From Mesocentrotus franciscanus (taxonomy: Eukaryota > Echinodermata > Echinoidea > Camarodonta > Strongylocentrotidae): a DNA stretch of 64,000 nucleotides. Of the stretch, positions 36,141 through 48,900 are shown one piece after another. Position 1 is the stretch's first letter. Every line of letters starts with the position of its first letter. The stretch is from the NCBI GenBank assembly GCA_037976565.1, contig CP137679.1:4989710-5053709 (forward strand). Direction: 5' to 3'. The position numbers and the translations under genes are program-made. Below the pieces are notes generated by a model. That model was given only the letters and a program-made list of their open reading frames with translations, ran no database searches and had not been told where the DNA came from.

Positions 36141-37150
36141 TCAAGGGAAAAAAGAAATAGTGCGTGTGTGTGAGATTGTTATTATGTTTGTGTGTGCGTG
36201 CACCATGTGTGTTGTGTTATGTGTATGTAATTAACGAGAGGGAAGGAGATGAGTGAGAACGCGAGAGAGGGAGACGAATAAGAAATATAGAAATGGAAAT
36301 AAGAAGATGTTTGGGGACTTGCGTGGGTAATGGGTGCGTGGGTATGGGTGCGGATTTTGAATGCTTGTGTATGTATGTGTGTGGAAGAGAGAGAGAGAGA
36401 GAGAGTCAGAGAGTCAGAGAGAAAGCAAGAGAGGGGAAGGGGGAGAGAGAGAGAGAGAACGTGAGTGTCTGCGAGGAAAGGAGGAAAGGATCGTGAGTAA
36501 AGATGACGCACATACGACACAATGTGAGGGAAAATAACAATGAGAAAACATATACAAAACCATGGGTATATAATAAACACATGTGAAATTGCAAGATGTA
36601 AATGATTAAATGACTAAATTGTTTAGCACGTTTTTTAAGCATGATTTAAAAAAACTGTGGAAAATGTGATTTGTGGGCGATATAAAATCATATCGATAGA
36701 GAATCTTCCCATCGACTTGAATTGGAAGCGCCATGAATTTTTGAAGCATAATGAAGTAAATAAATGTCAGTTGACATGTGACTTTTAGAAGAGATCAGAT
36801 TATCTCAACGTATGGAGCTGTATCAGGTGACATTGCACAGGCACAGCGAGAGAGAGAGAGAGAGAGTTAGAAAGAGCCATAGAGACAGAGACAAAGACAG
36901 ACAGAGACAGAGACAGAGACAGAGACAGAGAATGAGATAGAGAAAAAGGGAGAGCATGAGGGGAGGGGTGAGAGACATGTCGAGATAAAACTAGAAATAT
37001 ATAATGCGGAAATAAATAGCATTGATTTTGAAATGGTGGGATTAGCTACATGCTTCTCGAAAGGTCTATAAATAACATGGATAAGGTGAAAATTGATACT
37101 ATAGAAGCATGAATTTAAACTCGACATATTGATATATTGCATTACGTAAG
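36141..37150. repeat. GA and GACAGA microsatellites in non-coding sequence
   Basis: GA runs near 36240-36275, 36387-36460 and 36845-36930, separated by unique sequence. No gene recognised. Confidence 0.75.
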
Positions 37151-38166
37151 AAATTATGAGGAGAAATGTCTTGTGGGAGTGTCATATATTTAGCGTTTCC
37201 TGTCTTTCGTGGGTATCCAAATCAGCGGATTAGAATTATTCATCGAATGGTTTTCTACTAACATTTTTACTAAAGTTTTGTGCATCACGTGAGTTAAATG
37301 AATTTCGATTTGATATACATTTGAAACGAGATCAAATGCTAGTCTGCAAGCACAGACCCTAATTTGACACTTTATCAAAAAATCATTGTGCCTTGAGACA
37401 AGCCTAGCCCAGCTACCTACTGGTTGTATGCTCCTGTGTCAGGAGCAGCTATACTACATGGCCTATGGTAGTCTTATAGTGCAGACTCTCTTTTACGACT
37501 GATCAGGGTTTGTGCCTGCAAACTAATCAAATGCTGCCATCATGTTCATGCATGTTTGCAGAGCTCTGTCTAACCGAATAAAGAGTATTGTTTTAATCTT
37601 GATGAAGTAGATAATCGACACCGCACACGTGAATTCTATACGAAATTACAAAGCAAAAATAGACATTGCATGGTAGGGATGGTACAATGATATATCAAGT
37701 AAAAAGTAAAATGATGTGAACGCAACATGAAACGTGACTCCGTTATCTCATTTTCCATGAGCTCATGACAAAACACGAGTATAGGGTATTTTTACAACTG
37801 ACCACTAGAAATCTTATCACTATCTGGACATCTGCCTGCCCACGCACGCTCGCGGGGCGTATACAAAAGGTGATGGTTCAGATGACTTAAAAAAAGGTCA
37901 TGGAATTTATTATAAAGGCATTTTTTTAAAAGCCAACAAACCCTCCTTTTAGATCTTTAAACCTGCAGATCTACGCCAGGAAGTCAACGCGATGAAGAAG
38001 TCTTTCTTATGACATCCTTAAAACCTAATTGACTATTATTACTGACTGATTATTATTATTCATATATATAATAATGATGATGATAACAATTATAATATTT
38101 ATGATGATAAAATCAATTATAACAATAAGCCAACAACAACAATAATAATAATAATAATGCTAATAT

Positions 38167-38207
<41 letters not shown>

Positions 38208-39055
38208 TAATAAAATAATAATGATAATAATGATAATAATAATGATTCGGTCTTACATGTATTTATTCAGGGTAGCTACGTCAAGCCCTGCAATTATATA
38301 TTATCATGGGTTAATTAACCCCTTATGCACGTGCGTCACAGAGTTTACCCAACAAGTCGTTCTACTGTTTACTGAGAGTATATTAATACCTCAGTATCTA
38401 TCTGTAGAAGTAACATTTGAAACTCATATTTTTAATACATATCACGGACATGGAACCCCTTATATCAAAGGCAAAACATATCTTAATTAGTGATTGGTAC
38501 ACGGCTTTAATGCACCCGCTATATGAACCCTTGGAGGAATGAACGTACCTTGACGGAGCACCAGGCCCACTGCGACTATTATCATGATAATGTCACAAAT
38601 ATCAGACTGAGAAAATCCCTTTATCTATCTCTCTTCTATTTTATTCAAATATAATTATACAGGAACAGAAGATCAGTATGTTACTGTTTTCCAGCTTGGT
38701 CTTGATACTTAAAAACATGAAAATATGACCAAATATGGAATGGTAAACAGTAATAACGATCAAACTAATAACAAGGAAAAAGAACAAAATAATCAAATTA
38801 AGAGATTGTATGATCAGTATTACAAATCTGTGTAGTTTTTAAGTTGTTCACACTGAATATTGCCAATTAGGCCTACACAACTGTACCCTGATACAGAAGT
38901 GGACGAAAGCTTGCCCACAAAAATTCAAGGTTGGCAGAAGCTTCAAAAACTACAACTTTACCCTATTTGCGTACTTTGAGAAAGAAAATAGAACCTGTTA
39001 TATACCTCTCTTTAGTATGTTGAATAAATCTAGTCATCTGATTGGTCGAAATTGG
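37151..39055. other. No gene recognised; AAT tract
   Basis: AAT/GAT repeats at about 38060-38245. The rest is unique AT-rich sequence. Confidence 0.5.
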
Positions 39056-39530
39056 TGTGTGAGAGGGAGAGAGAGAGAGAGAGAGAGAGAGATAGAAGGG
39101 GGAGGGAGATGTAGGATTTAGAGATTTTTTTAGAGAGATTTATAGACAGAGAGGGGGGATTTATGATTTAGAAAGAGAAAGAGAGAGCTAAAAGGGGAGG
39201 CGAGGAGATTGGAGAGAGAAGAAGTAGAGAACTACAGGAGAGTTGGGGAGAGAACTCCAAGTTGATAGTAAAAATATGAAACAGAGAGAAGGCGAAATGA
39301 AAGGATAGATAGAGAAGGTGGAGGGGGGATGAGGGGAAGAGTAAATGGGGAAAAGTGGACCAATACAGCGCAATGGTGAAGATAATATTAAAAGAAAGAA
39401 AGAGAGAGAGAGAGAGAGAGGGGAGTAGAAGGTGGGGGAAACGATTTGAATAAGGGAAACATGTAGGGAGAGAGAATGATAGATACACGTAAAGGCCTAC
39501 ATAAGTACACGTGTGTAAAACTTTACAGAA

Positions 39531-39575
<45 letters not shown>

Positions 39576-39660
39576 AGGGGGGGGGGGTAGAAAGAAAGAA
39601 TGCAATAGGTAGTGGGGCAGAGAAGGGTTTAGAAAGCGTGGAAAGGGAGAGAACAAATAT
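39056..39660. repeat. GA microsatellite cluster
   Basis: Several GA runs, the longest near 39520-39570. Confidence 0.9.
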
Positions 39661-39889
39661 AACGGTTCAACGAGACAATTACAAGGTCATGTGAATATTG
39701 GTAATTTTTATATTTTGATGTGATAGCATAGCATGTGTGTCATCTGACCATTAATCAGTGGAAACTATTAAAACATACTTATGTCACAGAAAGTAACCTT
39801 CATAATTAAGGCAATGTAATTTCACTACTTATCTGGAATCGTTCATGTGACTGGAACTAATCAAAATAGTAATTAATAAAAAATTGAAC

Positions 39890-40310
39890 TATGTTAAAGA
39901 TGAAATTGAGTCCTCGTCATGCGATTATACTACATCTGTCTGGAAGCGATCGGTAAAAATGGATAATAGAAACATAAGAATTGAAGGTTACTTTGAGGTT
40001 TTGGAATGATGAAAAGTGAAAAGAAGTGACGTGCTGAAAACAGCATGGACTACACACAGAAATGGGTACATGGGACTACATACACATGACACATGTGGTA
40101 TGTAGCATGAACGTTTGGTCTTGACCTTTTAGCTGGTTCTTGTCATATTTCAAATATGAAGGCATTTGAAGAGCAATTCATTTTCATGAAATACTTCTAA
40201 TATGATTACTATATGATTATTCTTCCAAATTGAAATATAAAGAATGAGGAGGCTCAGTAATCATGTTGTCATCTTAACCAGAACTAGACCTTCTCTTTAG
40301 GCGAGCTGTG
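39890..40310 (+). repeat. Dispersed ~400-bp repeat, copy 1
   Basis: Shares ordered matches with 50255-50665: TCATGCGATT, ATGGGACTACA, ACATGTGG, AAGGCATT(T/G)GAAGAGC and CAGAACT..ACCTTCTCTTTA. The two copies are in direct orientation on either side of synaptotagmin exons 1-7. Confidence 0.6.
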
Positions 40311-41284
40311 TTTTTGCCAGTTCCTCCATTCCACAGTATACACGTGGAATAAAACAACGTGTTAGGTGAACACGTGATTAAGACAACAATAAACTAAAAA
40401 AAGGTATCGCCGCCCAAAACGGCACTACAATGGCGCCGTCAGTTTTATAATTAAGATATAATTAAACATTCATATAATTAAAATGTGTCCTCAAAATAAG
40501 CAAACCCTAAAAATCAGTGAGTAAAATTTATGGGGTTTTAATTGACTGTTTTAGAGGGAATCTCATAGATACTTGATTGATGAATGAGATAATACTTTAT
40601 TTCTCCATTTGAAAGCGACAAATCAACTGCCACATGTGTGCTAACAACTTAAATCTGGTCTCGGTGTAGCCGGTATCCGCTATTAAAAAGTAGACCATTA
40701 AGTCACGTACAATTGTATTGCAATGAAGCATGTATACAGTTAAACATGCTGATTGCCGAGAAGGGTTGTAAAGTATCGAATACGTTAGAATATTTAATGA
40801 TGAATTAGTAGATTAAGAATAAATCGCTATAAATTTAGACATTTAGACATTTCATAAATTTAGACATGATTTCAATACAATGAAAAATGACCAGAGATTT
40901 TATCGTAATAAGCGGAGGAAGCGAATAAAATTGGCTTGCATTATGCATAATTGTACGGGGTACTTTAATTTAATATTTCATCTGTTCATATCATTTTTTA
41001 ATGGTCCATCTCTATTGAAACTGCTGCAATCTTTCATTTCCCATTTCTTTAATGACAGGCCTCTTTGGACTGTTTCGTGTCTTGTGAAGCTTCGGCAATT
41101 CTCGGTGATCCTTTGTTCAAATCCCAGTGACTCTCGCTCAATTCTTCGGCAATTCTAGCTCATCCTTCGTTAACTCTCGACAAGTCTCGCTCACGACATC
41201 GGCACTTCTCGCTTATCATTCATTAAATTCCGGAAGAATAAGTTTCCCGAAAGGCGAACGAGCATCACAAGATCCCTAAAACCA

Positions 41285-41547
41285 ATGCCCGCCGTCGTCA
41301 TCGAAATGGAAGTCTACCTCATAATCGCCTCGATCTCCGCCGCTCTAACTCTCGGCATCGTCCTCGCCGTCCTCGTCTGTGTCTGCTATATACAGTCGCC
41401 TGGTAAGCTGAGGAAGGAGAAGGATGATGATAGCGACTTCGAAGCCCAACCAGCAATGTTCCTTCCGGAGCCTCCCAACTCCGATGATGATTTCACGCCG
41501 GGAATGAAACTCCCGTCTTTTAGACGTTTTGATAGTTCTCTAGACGG
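41285..41547 (+). CDS. Synaptotagmin coding exon 1: membrane anchor
   Basis: Encodes residues 1-87 plus two bases. The hydrophobic run from Y11 to I36 ends in C32-V-C34, likely palmitoylation sites as in other synaptotagmins. An acidic and basic stretch follows. The donor must be GG|GTAGGT, because the next possible site would include an in-frame TAG. The first ATG has a weak context. Met8 (41306) has G at -3 and +4 and would lose only seven residues, so it may be the true start. Confidence 0.88.
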
Positions 41548-44146
41548 GTAGGTGAACTTTTATCTTTTCCTATTTCAGATTTTTGTTTTAATTTTTCTCT
41601 CTGTTCTGGAGGCAGCTCTAAAGATTTTTGAATGAAGGGGTGAGGTGTCTCTCTTTCTCCCTCTCTCTCTCTCTATATATATTTATATATATATATATAT
41701 CACCCACAAGCAATGCCATTCGAGAGGAAGGGGGAGGCCCTCAAAATCTCCCAAAAAAAAAAAAAAAAAAAAAAATAGAGTGTCGATGTAAATATGTTCA
41801 CCACCCTAACCGGAAGACTAAATCATCGTTTCATCTTGTCTCTAGGTCAGAATCAACGACTTCCTCCTCAACGCCTCCTCTTTCTCTTTATCCAGCCAGC
41901 TTTAAGATCCCCCGAGGTAAGTACTGATTTTTTCTGAATAATAAAATGAAATACCAACAAGGATAAAATAAATTTAACTACTGTAGTACGTTACCATGTT
42001 GATGAGATGGATGTAAAAGATGGCCATGGAGGAGATTGCGGGTATTCCCGCCCCCTCAAAAAAAAACTATAAAGAAAACGATAGACCTTTTTTTATTCCA
42101 GGGTGCATCTTGTCTACATGTGTATAAAAGCAAAGTCCTTCAATGCAAGATGCTGAAATTCTACGAAAAACTTGCATTTTCAAGGCGTACATATAGTTGT
42201 CTACGTGCACCGTAAGGTGAATACGTCAATATTTTGTCTACTGTCATGTCTCTATTGTAATTATCATTATCACATTAACAAACATTTCACTGCTTTTAGC
42301 TCTGTTACTATGGCAACAGCGTGAAGGTTTTCTATCAACGCGTTATTGTTATTGACGCCCTTATCTGTTGCAGCACACACTATTACGAAGGAAGCACGTA
42401 CACGATTTAGTATACTTTCGGAAGAACGCTTCTACGTCGTCCTTTAAATTGTTAGATTAATTCACATTGCATGATTTTTTAGTGCTGACTCTTGTTTATA
42501 AGTTTATTCGTCATCAAGTGCCTTAGACTTTTTGTTTTGTTTTGTGATATTCTTTATTGTATTCATTCAAAATGATTCAATACATGTTCAAAATACAACT
42601 TAATTGAAATTACAATATAACTTATTGAGTACACAATATACACAACTCAAATTATGAATGAATGAATAAATATTATTGTAATACCCCCACCCCCAGTAAT
42701 AACACAAAACAGTTTGACGAAGTTTATAATATTGGAATTATCGATCATATTATTGATATTATTATCATTATCATTATTATTAATGTTATTACTATTATTA
42801 TTATTATAATTATTATTATCATCATCATTATTATCATTGTTACTTTCTGCTTTCCACTAGTCAGAGTAGTTTGCTATGAAGGTCGGATTTCCCTTTAGTT
42901 TGCTCCCGTAGGCAAGAGCGTCAGCAACAATATCACGTTGTTGCCATAGTAACATAGCTGACAGTGGTCAAACATTCATTAATGTGAAAATCCTCATTAC
43001 GATAGGGATATGATAGTCATGATAGGAGAACGAAATATTGACGTATTCACCGTTTGTTTGCACGTAGACAAATTAAGACCCCAAAATAGTTTATAGTGGA
43101 ATACGATATTTTTCAAAGGTCACGTAGAGCAGAACATTGTGTACATTGCTTTAGTGACGTTGCGGGGGGGTATCCTTTTCATGATTGTTATTTTGGTAGT
43201 GCGAACATTCTTATGGTATTTGACGTATTGCGAACTTTTCGAGTCGCAGCGGCAAGAAATTGAATATGCGGAACTTTTTTGAACTTGCTAGAAAAATCAT
43301 CCGATAACGTTTTTTCAGTTTTGGCCCGCGAACCCATCAGCCCCTCCCCCTCATCAGTGCTAGCGGCACCCCTACATTTCTTGTTAGTTACCGCACACTG
43401 AAATTCTGTTTCCCACCCCAAAAAGGTAGCTTGCTTTATTTCGTGTACTGTAGTTATGGATGGGGATCAAGATATTGGTTTTTCAAAAGTAATTAATTGA
43501 CAAATTCGTTTTTAAAGGAAATATGGAGTATAAGATGTTACTACCCCATTAGACAGTACTAGAGTTCAAAAGGAACTGCTTTCATTTTAGTTCGATAATT
43601 CAAAATAGGCGAAATATTTTTTTTCCTGATTTTTTAAAATAGATGTAGCATGTTCTGAAAAGATATTCCTAAATACCAATGGCCATACAGCTTGTTAATG
43701 AAACGAAGAAACACCTGCAAACTCAGCATAATTCCTCTTTTATACTATTCCCCCTCTTAACAAAAACAAACCCTTTCCCCACAGCTCCTTCAAGCACCAT
43801 CAGTGATTTATCTATTGAAAAGGCACAACCACCGATTAGTCCAAGGACGCCCTCTATGAGTAGAAAACTTGATCCTGCTCAACTCGACCCAACCTCTCAT
43901 ATGTACAAAGAAATGTCGGTAAGTATTCCAGTGTTAACATCATTTTTTAGCCTGTAATTTCTCACTGGTGTGACTAAAGCTATCCCAAACCACACCATCC
44001 CACCTCAAAAATAATTATCAACAGCACAGGAAATAATTAGGGATTCATGTACTGTTATCATGCATGGGTTATAGGTTATAGTACTGTATACCAGTGCACA
44101 AAATTGTGTAAGTTTTCTTAGGTTTGACGCCTATTCCTCTTCTCTC

Positions 44147-44199
<53 letters not shown>

Positions 44200-45946
44200 C
44201 ACACACACGCGCGCACTCTCTCTCTCACACAACTAAGCTGCAGAAAATTCAAAAGAGGGCCGCAAGAATAATATTGAACAAGACATATGACACACCGTCG
44301 GCTGATTTGTTCACAAGTCTTAAATGGATGACAATAGACAAACGGTTTGAGTTAAGTCGTGTCAGTGGCGGATCCAGGGGGCCGGGGCCCGGCCCCTCCC
44401 TAGAAAAAAACAGGTAAAAACACCCTTTTTGAAGAAAAAGAAGATGGGCCCTCCTGGCGCCCAAGGGGTGGCGTTGGAAAAAAATTACCCTTCCGTAGGG
44501 AAATTCTTTTAGGGGTACCAAAAAAAAAAAATTGTGCTCACTACCCCTGGCGCCCAAGGGGTGGCGGTGGACAAAATAATAACCCTTCCCGGAGGAAAAA
44601 AAATTTTCGGGTTAAAAAAAACTGAGCGAAAAATCGACCGGCACGATTTTCAAATTTTCGCACGAAGTGGGCCCCTTTTTAGGGCCCCTCCCTTGCCGCC
44701 GGCTGGATCCGCCCCTGAGTCGTGTTATGATGATATATAAATGCGTTCATAACTTAGCACCTTCTTACCTTCAGGTAGGCTTAATCAATCCTAATGATGT
44801 ACATGAGCATCATACAAGGCAAATAGACAGTGGATGTTTACGTGTGCCCAGATTTCACACTGATTGTTATAAGTGTAGCCCAATTGTTTCTTCTATATTT
44901 GAATGGAATAAGCTAGACAATTCGATGATTGTTTGAACAAAGTTGTAATTTGTGAACAGCTCAGCCAAACATACACTACGTGCATGTTCTGTAATATTAA
45001 CATGATTTATTCACATAATTGCGACTTAATCAATATTTTTTCTATCGACATTACAGTTGAACTAGGTTAATGATATATAATTATTTTGCAAACGAGTATT
45101 CGTTTGTGCCACGTTTATTATTGCTGTGTTATTTCTTTCTAAATGTACCATGGATTTTTTTTTTTAACTGTTCTGTATAAACGTTATGCTTTTTTATGTA
45201 AATATGTTCATGTTTATTCAGGGCCCCATGGAAGACCACTACTTATTGGTGAATGGGCTACCCTGACAAAAGATTAGAAATAAATAAATAAATAAATAAA
45301 ACACATGCACACACACACTACACGTACAAACAGACACAACTGAATGAATTTCGTCTAACTTTACTCCTCTTGTTAAATCATTAAAATATTTGTCCACTCC
45401 CCCATCTCTGGCCCATCCAACACTATTTCTCTCTCTGCCTTTTGCCTTCTCCCCTTCTAAATCTCGTTTATCTTATTCTATCTCTTCTTTCCCTCATTCA
45501 CGTATTACCCATCTCTTTCTTACTCTCTCTAGCGCGCGGGCTCTCTAGCCTCTCTCTGTCCCTATCTCACCGTCTCCCTCTCTCTTTCTCTTTCTTTCTC
45601 TTCCTTCTCTCAGCCCCCAACCCAATTCTCACCTCATATTTAATAATTCCTGGTCTCTTTTTTTCTCCATCGTCGTCTTTTATCACAGTCTCCTCCCCGG
45701 AAAATATCCCAGGAAGGGCCCACGTTAGGTATCATGAACTTCTCTCTCAAGTACAACTCTGAGATGGGTCTACTTACAGTGAGACTGATCCAGGCTCGCA
45801 ACCTCCAACCCAGGGATTTCAGCGGGACCGCTGACCCGTACTGCAAAGTATGCGTCATACCACACGCATCGAAGACGTTACAAAGCAAGGTACGAATATT
45901 TGTATATGTAGCGGTTCTAGCAAAAAGAGTCTTCATATCCCTTTAG

Positions 45947-45981
<35 letters not shown>

Positions 45982-48900
45982 TTTATTATTATGAATAGAT
46001 TTTAGCGACGCACATGTAGAAAATGAATGCAAGACCCCCTTGCACCCTCTTAAAAACAAATCTGTAGAGCCGCGCCTGAATTTCATGACTTCAAAATTTT
46101 AACATGGACAATCCCTCATTATGGATCCTTCGGGGCATACAAGATGGGGAAGTTTCAGACGAAATTGTCCTTGTTGGTTATTTAGTGTTGAAGAGGCGGT
46201 ATCTTTGTCTCATTCATTTCAACAATGATACCATTATTTATTCCAAATATTTTGGTCTAAATGATGTCGTAGTGCATGTGAGTGTAGTCTTGATGCACTG
46301 GTCCATGCACAGTGTGCATATAAATGAAATACCAGGGAGTGGAGTGACTATGCTATATCATATTCACCTCTCCCTTTCCTATTTTCCCTCTTTTTCTTTC
46401 GATTTCCCTTTTGTCTCTCTTTAAAACAAATTATGACACTTTGTTTTTCTAGAATTTCCTTTTTTCTATTCTTCTTTTGATTAGAGAGTATCGTATATTC
46501 AATATACACTGAAATAACTATTAATACATCATCCCTCCATCAGGTGCATCGGAAAACGGTATTGCCGGAATTTCAAGAAAGTTTCGTCTTTGAGATCCCA
46601 GAAAAAGACATCCATCGGCAGACGGTTCGCGTATACCTTTTCGATTACGATCAATTCTCGAGGGACGAGTGTATCGGTGTTGTAGAGCTTCCTCTGGCGC
46701 ACGTGGACTTGACGGAGAAACTCGAGGTTTGGAAGGGAATCCGAGCCCCGCCATCTGTGTGTACAACTCTGGTATGTTAATAAATCAGTACAATGTAGTA
46801 AAAGTTCGTTCAGGTATGACGCGGTAGATCACTGCCCCCATAAACAAAAAGCCGACGAGGCTTTTCTACGTGTAAATGAATGGCAACTGCGCGCAACAAA
46901 TGTCCTGCGCGTATTCACTGAGCTCTCTGTTATAAGATACAGAAACGTGAAGCTATTACACACTAAAAGAAAACACCGCGGTTTTGCCGCGTCATATCTG
47001 AGGAGGCGTATAGTAATGTAGATGAAAATGGAATATTCAGTTAAAAAAATGTACTTGTAGGCCTATTTCTATTTCTATGATATTATTATTATTATTTTTT
47101 TTTCGGGGCAGTGGTTTACCGCGTCATATCTGAACAAACATTTATGCCACTATTGGTGCTAGGCGATCTAGCATCGATGTAGTAGGCCTTACCGTTGCGG
47201 TTGATTCAAATCAAACAAGCCTAAAAGAGCCCCAAAAACAAAATTTAAGAAAGATAGAAGAAAAAAAAATTGAACAAAAAACAACAACCGCCACTTTATT
47301 TTAACGTGTAAATCAATGGCAACTGCTTGCAACAAATGTCATGCGCCTATACACCCCTTTACGGTTAAGGCCTCCATTTTAATTTGCGAGTAAACATTGC
47401 GCCATCAATGTTTTCAGATGCGCATATGTGTTGTTGCGTCACTGTCTGCGCTTTGCGCTCACATCATATTGACATGGCGCCATTTTAAACAACTTGTTTA
47501 CTCGTAATTTAAAATGGCGCCCATCTCGGCGCATGCGCACTCTTGTAACCGTGAAAGGGTGTATTCACTGAGCTCTGTGTTATTACGTACGGAAATGTGA
47601 CACGTATTACACTTTACGTCATCATTAAAAAAATATATATATTTATTTTTATTCTCTGTAGTGCCCATCCCATGTTCTCGGTGACCTGATGTTTTCACTC
47701 TCATACCTTCCAAGTGCTGAACGTCTCACGGTGGTCATACTAAAAGCCAGGAACCTACGCACCGTTAGCACTGCTGAGGGAAAGCAAACCGCTGGTAGGA
47801 ACTGTTTCTTTAGCACACCCTTCTGTTTCAATGTATTCATCGATTGATTGATTGGCTGCACTTACTCCATGCAAAATTGACATAGCGTAATACAGTATTT
47901 AAAAAAAAAACGTACTTGTGTAGATTCACTGAATTAAACCGTTCTCACTCACTTTGAAAGTGGTCTTAGTTAGACCGCTCCAGAAGAACGGATCTTGAGG
48001 AACGGTTTGCGAGCGTTCACACTCCGAGCAGTTTTTTATGGCTCAAACCGCTCCACGAGTCAAAGTGGTCTTGTTGCTATGGCAGCTCAGGTCAGCGGGT
48101 CAATTTTTCGCGCGCGAAATACAAACCGTATGTACCGTACTGCATGTTTCGCGCGGAACGTCACTAGCTCACTTCCGTTCAAAGTACGCTTCCGCGTTCA
48201 CATTGCACGTTAGAGCGGTCCAAACCGCTCTTATTAAGACCCGTTCCTCAAGACAACCTCCCGAGGTGGTCTTCTGGAGCGGTCCAGAAGTCCACTTCCT
48301 GGATCACTTTGACCGTTCTCACTCACCTAAGAACCGCTCCACTGAGGAACGGGTCTTAGTTAGACCGCTCCAACGAAGTGAATGAGAACGGGGTCTAGTC
48401 GCTCCAACGAAGTGAATGAGAACGGGGTCTAACTAAGACCCCGTTCTCATTCACTTCGTTTGAGCGGTCTAAGACCCGTTCCTCAGGAGCGGTTCTTAGG
48501 TGAGTGAGAACGGTCAAAGTGGTCCAGGAAGTGGACTTCTGGACCGCTCCAGAAGACCACCTCGGGAGGTGGTCTTGAAGAACGGGTCTTATTAAGAGCG
48601 GTTTGGAGCGCTCTAACGTGCGAGTGTGAACGGAAGCGTACTTTGAACGGAAGTGAGCTAGTGACGTTCCGCGCGAAACATGTAGTACGGTACATACGCT
48701 TAGTATTCCGCGCGCGAAAAAATTTACCCGCTGACTTGAGCTGCCATAGCAACAAGACCACTTTGACTCGTGGAGCGGTTTGAGCCATAAAAAACTGCTC
48801 GGAGTGTGAACCCTCGCAAACCTTTCCTCAAGACCCGTTCCTCTGAGCGGTCTAACTAAGACCACTTTCAAAGTGAGTGAGAACGGGGTCTAAGACCCGT

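Noticed and set aside
41548..41556. Alternative exon 1 donor at GGTAG|GTGAAC
   Set aside because: It would place an in-frame TAG at the end of the exon, while GG|GTAGGT keeps the frame into exon 2.
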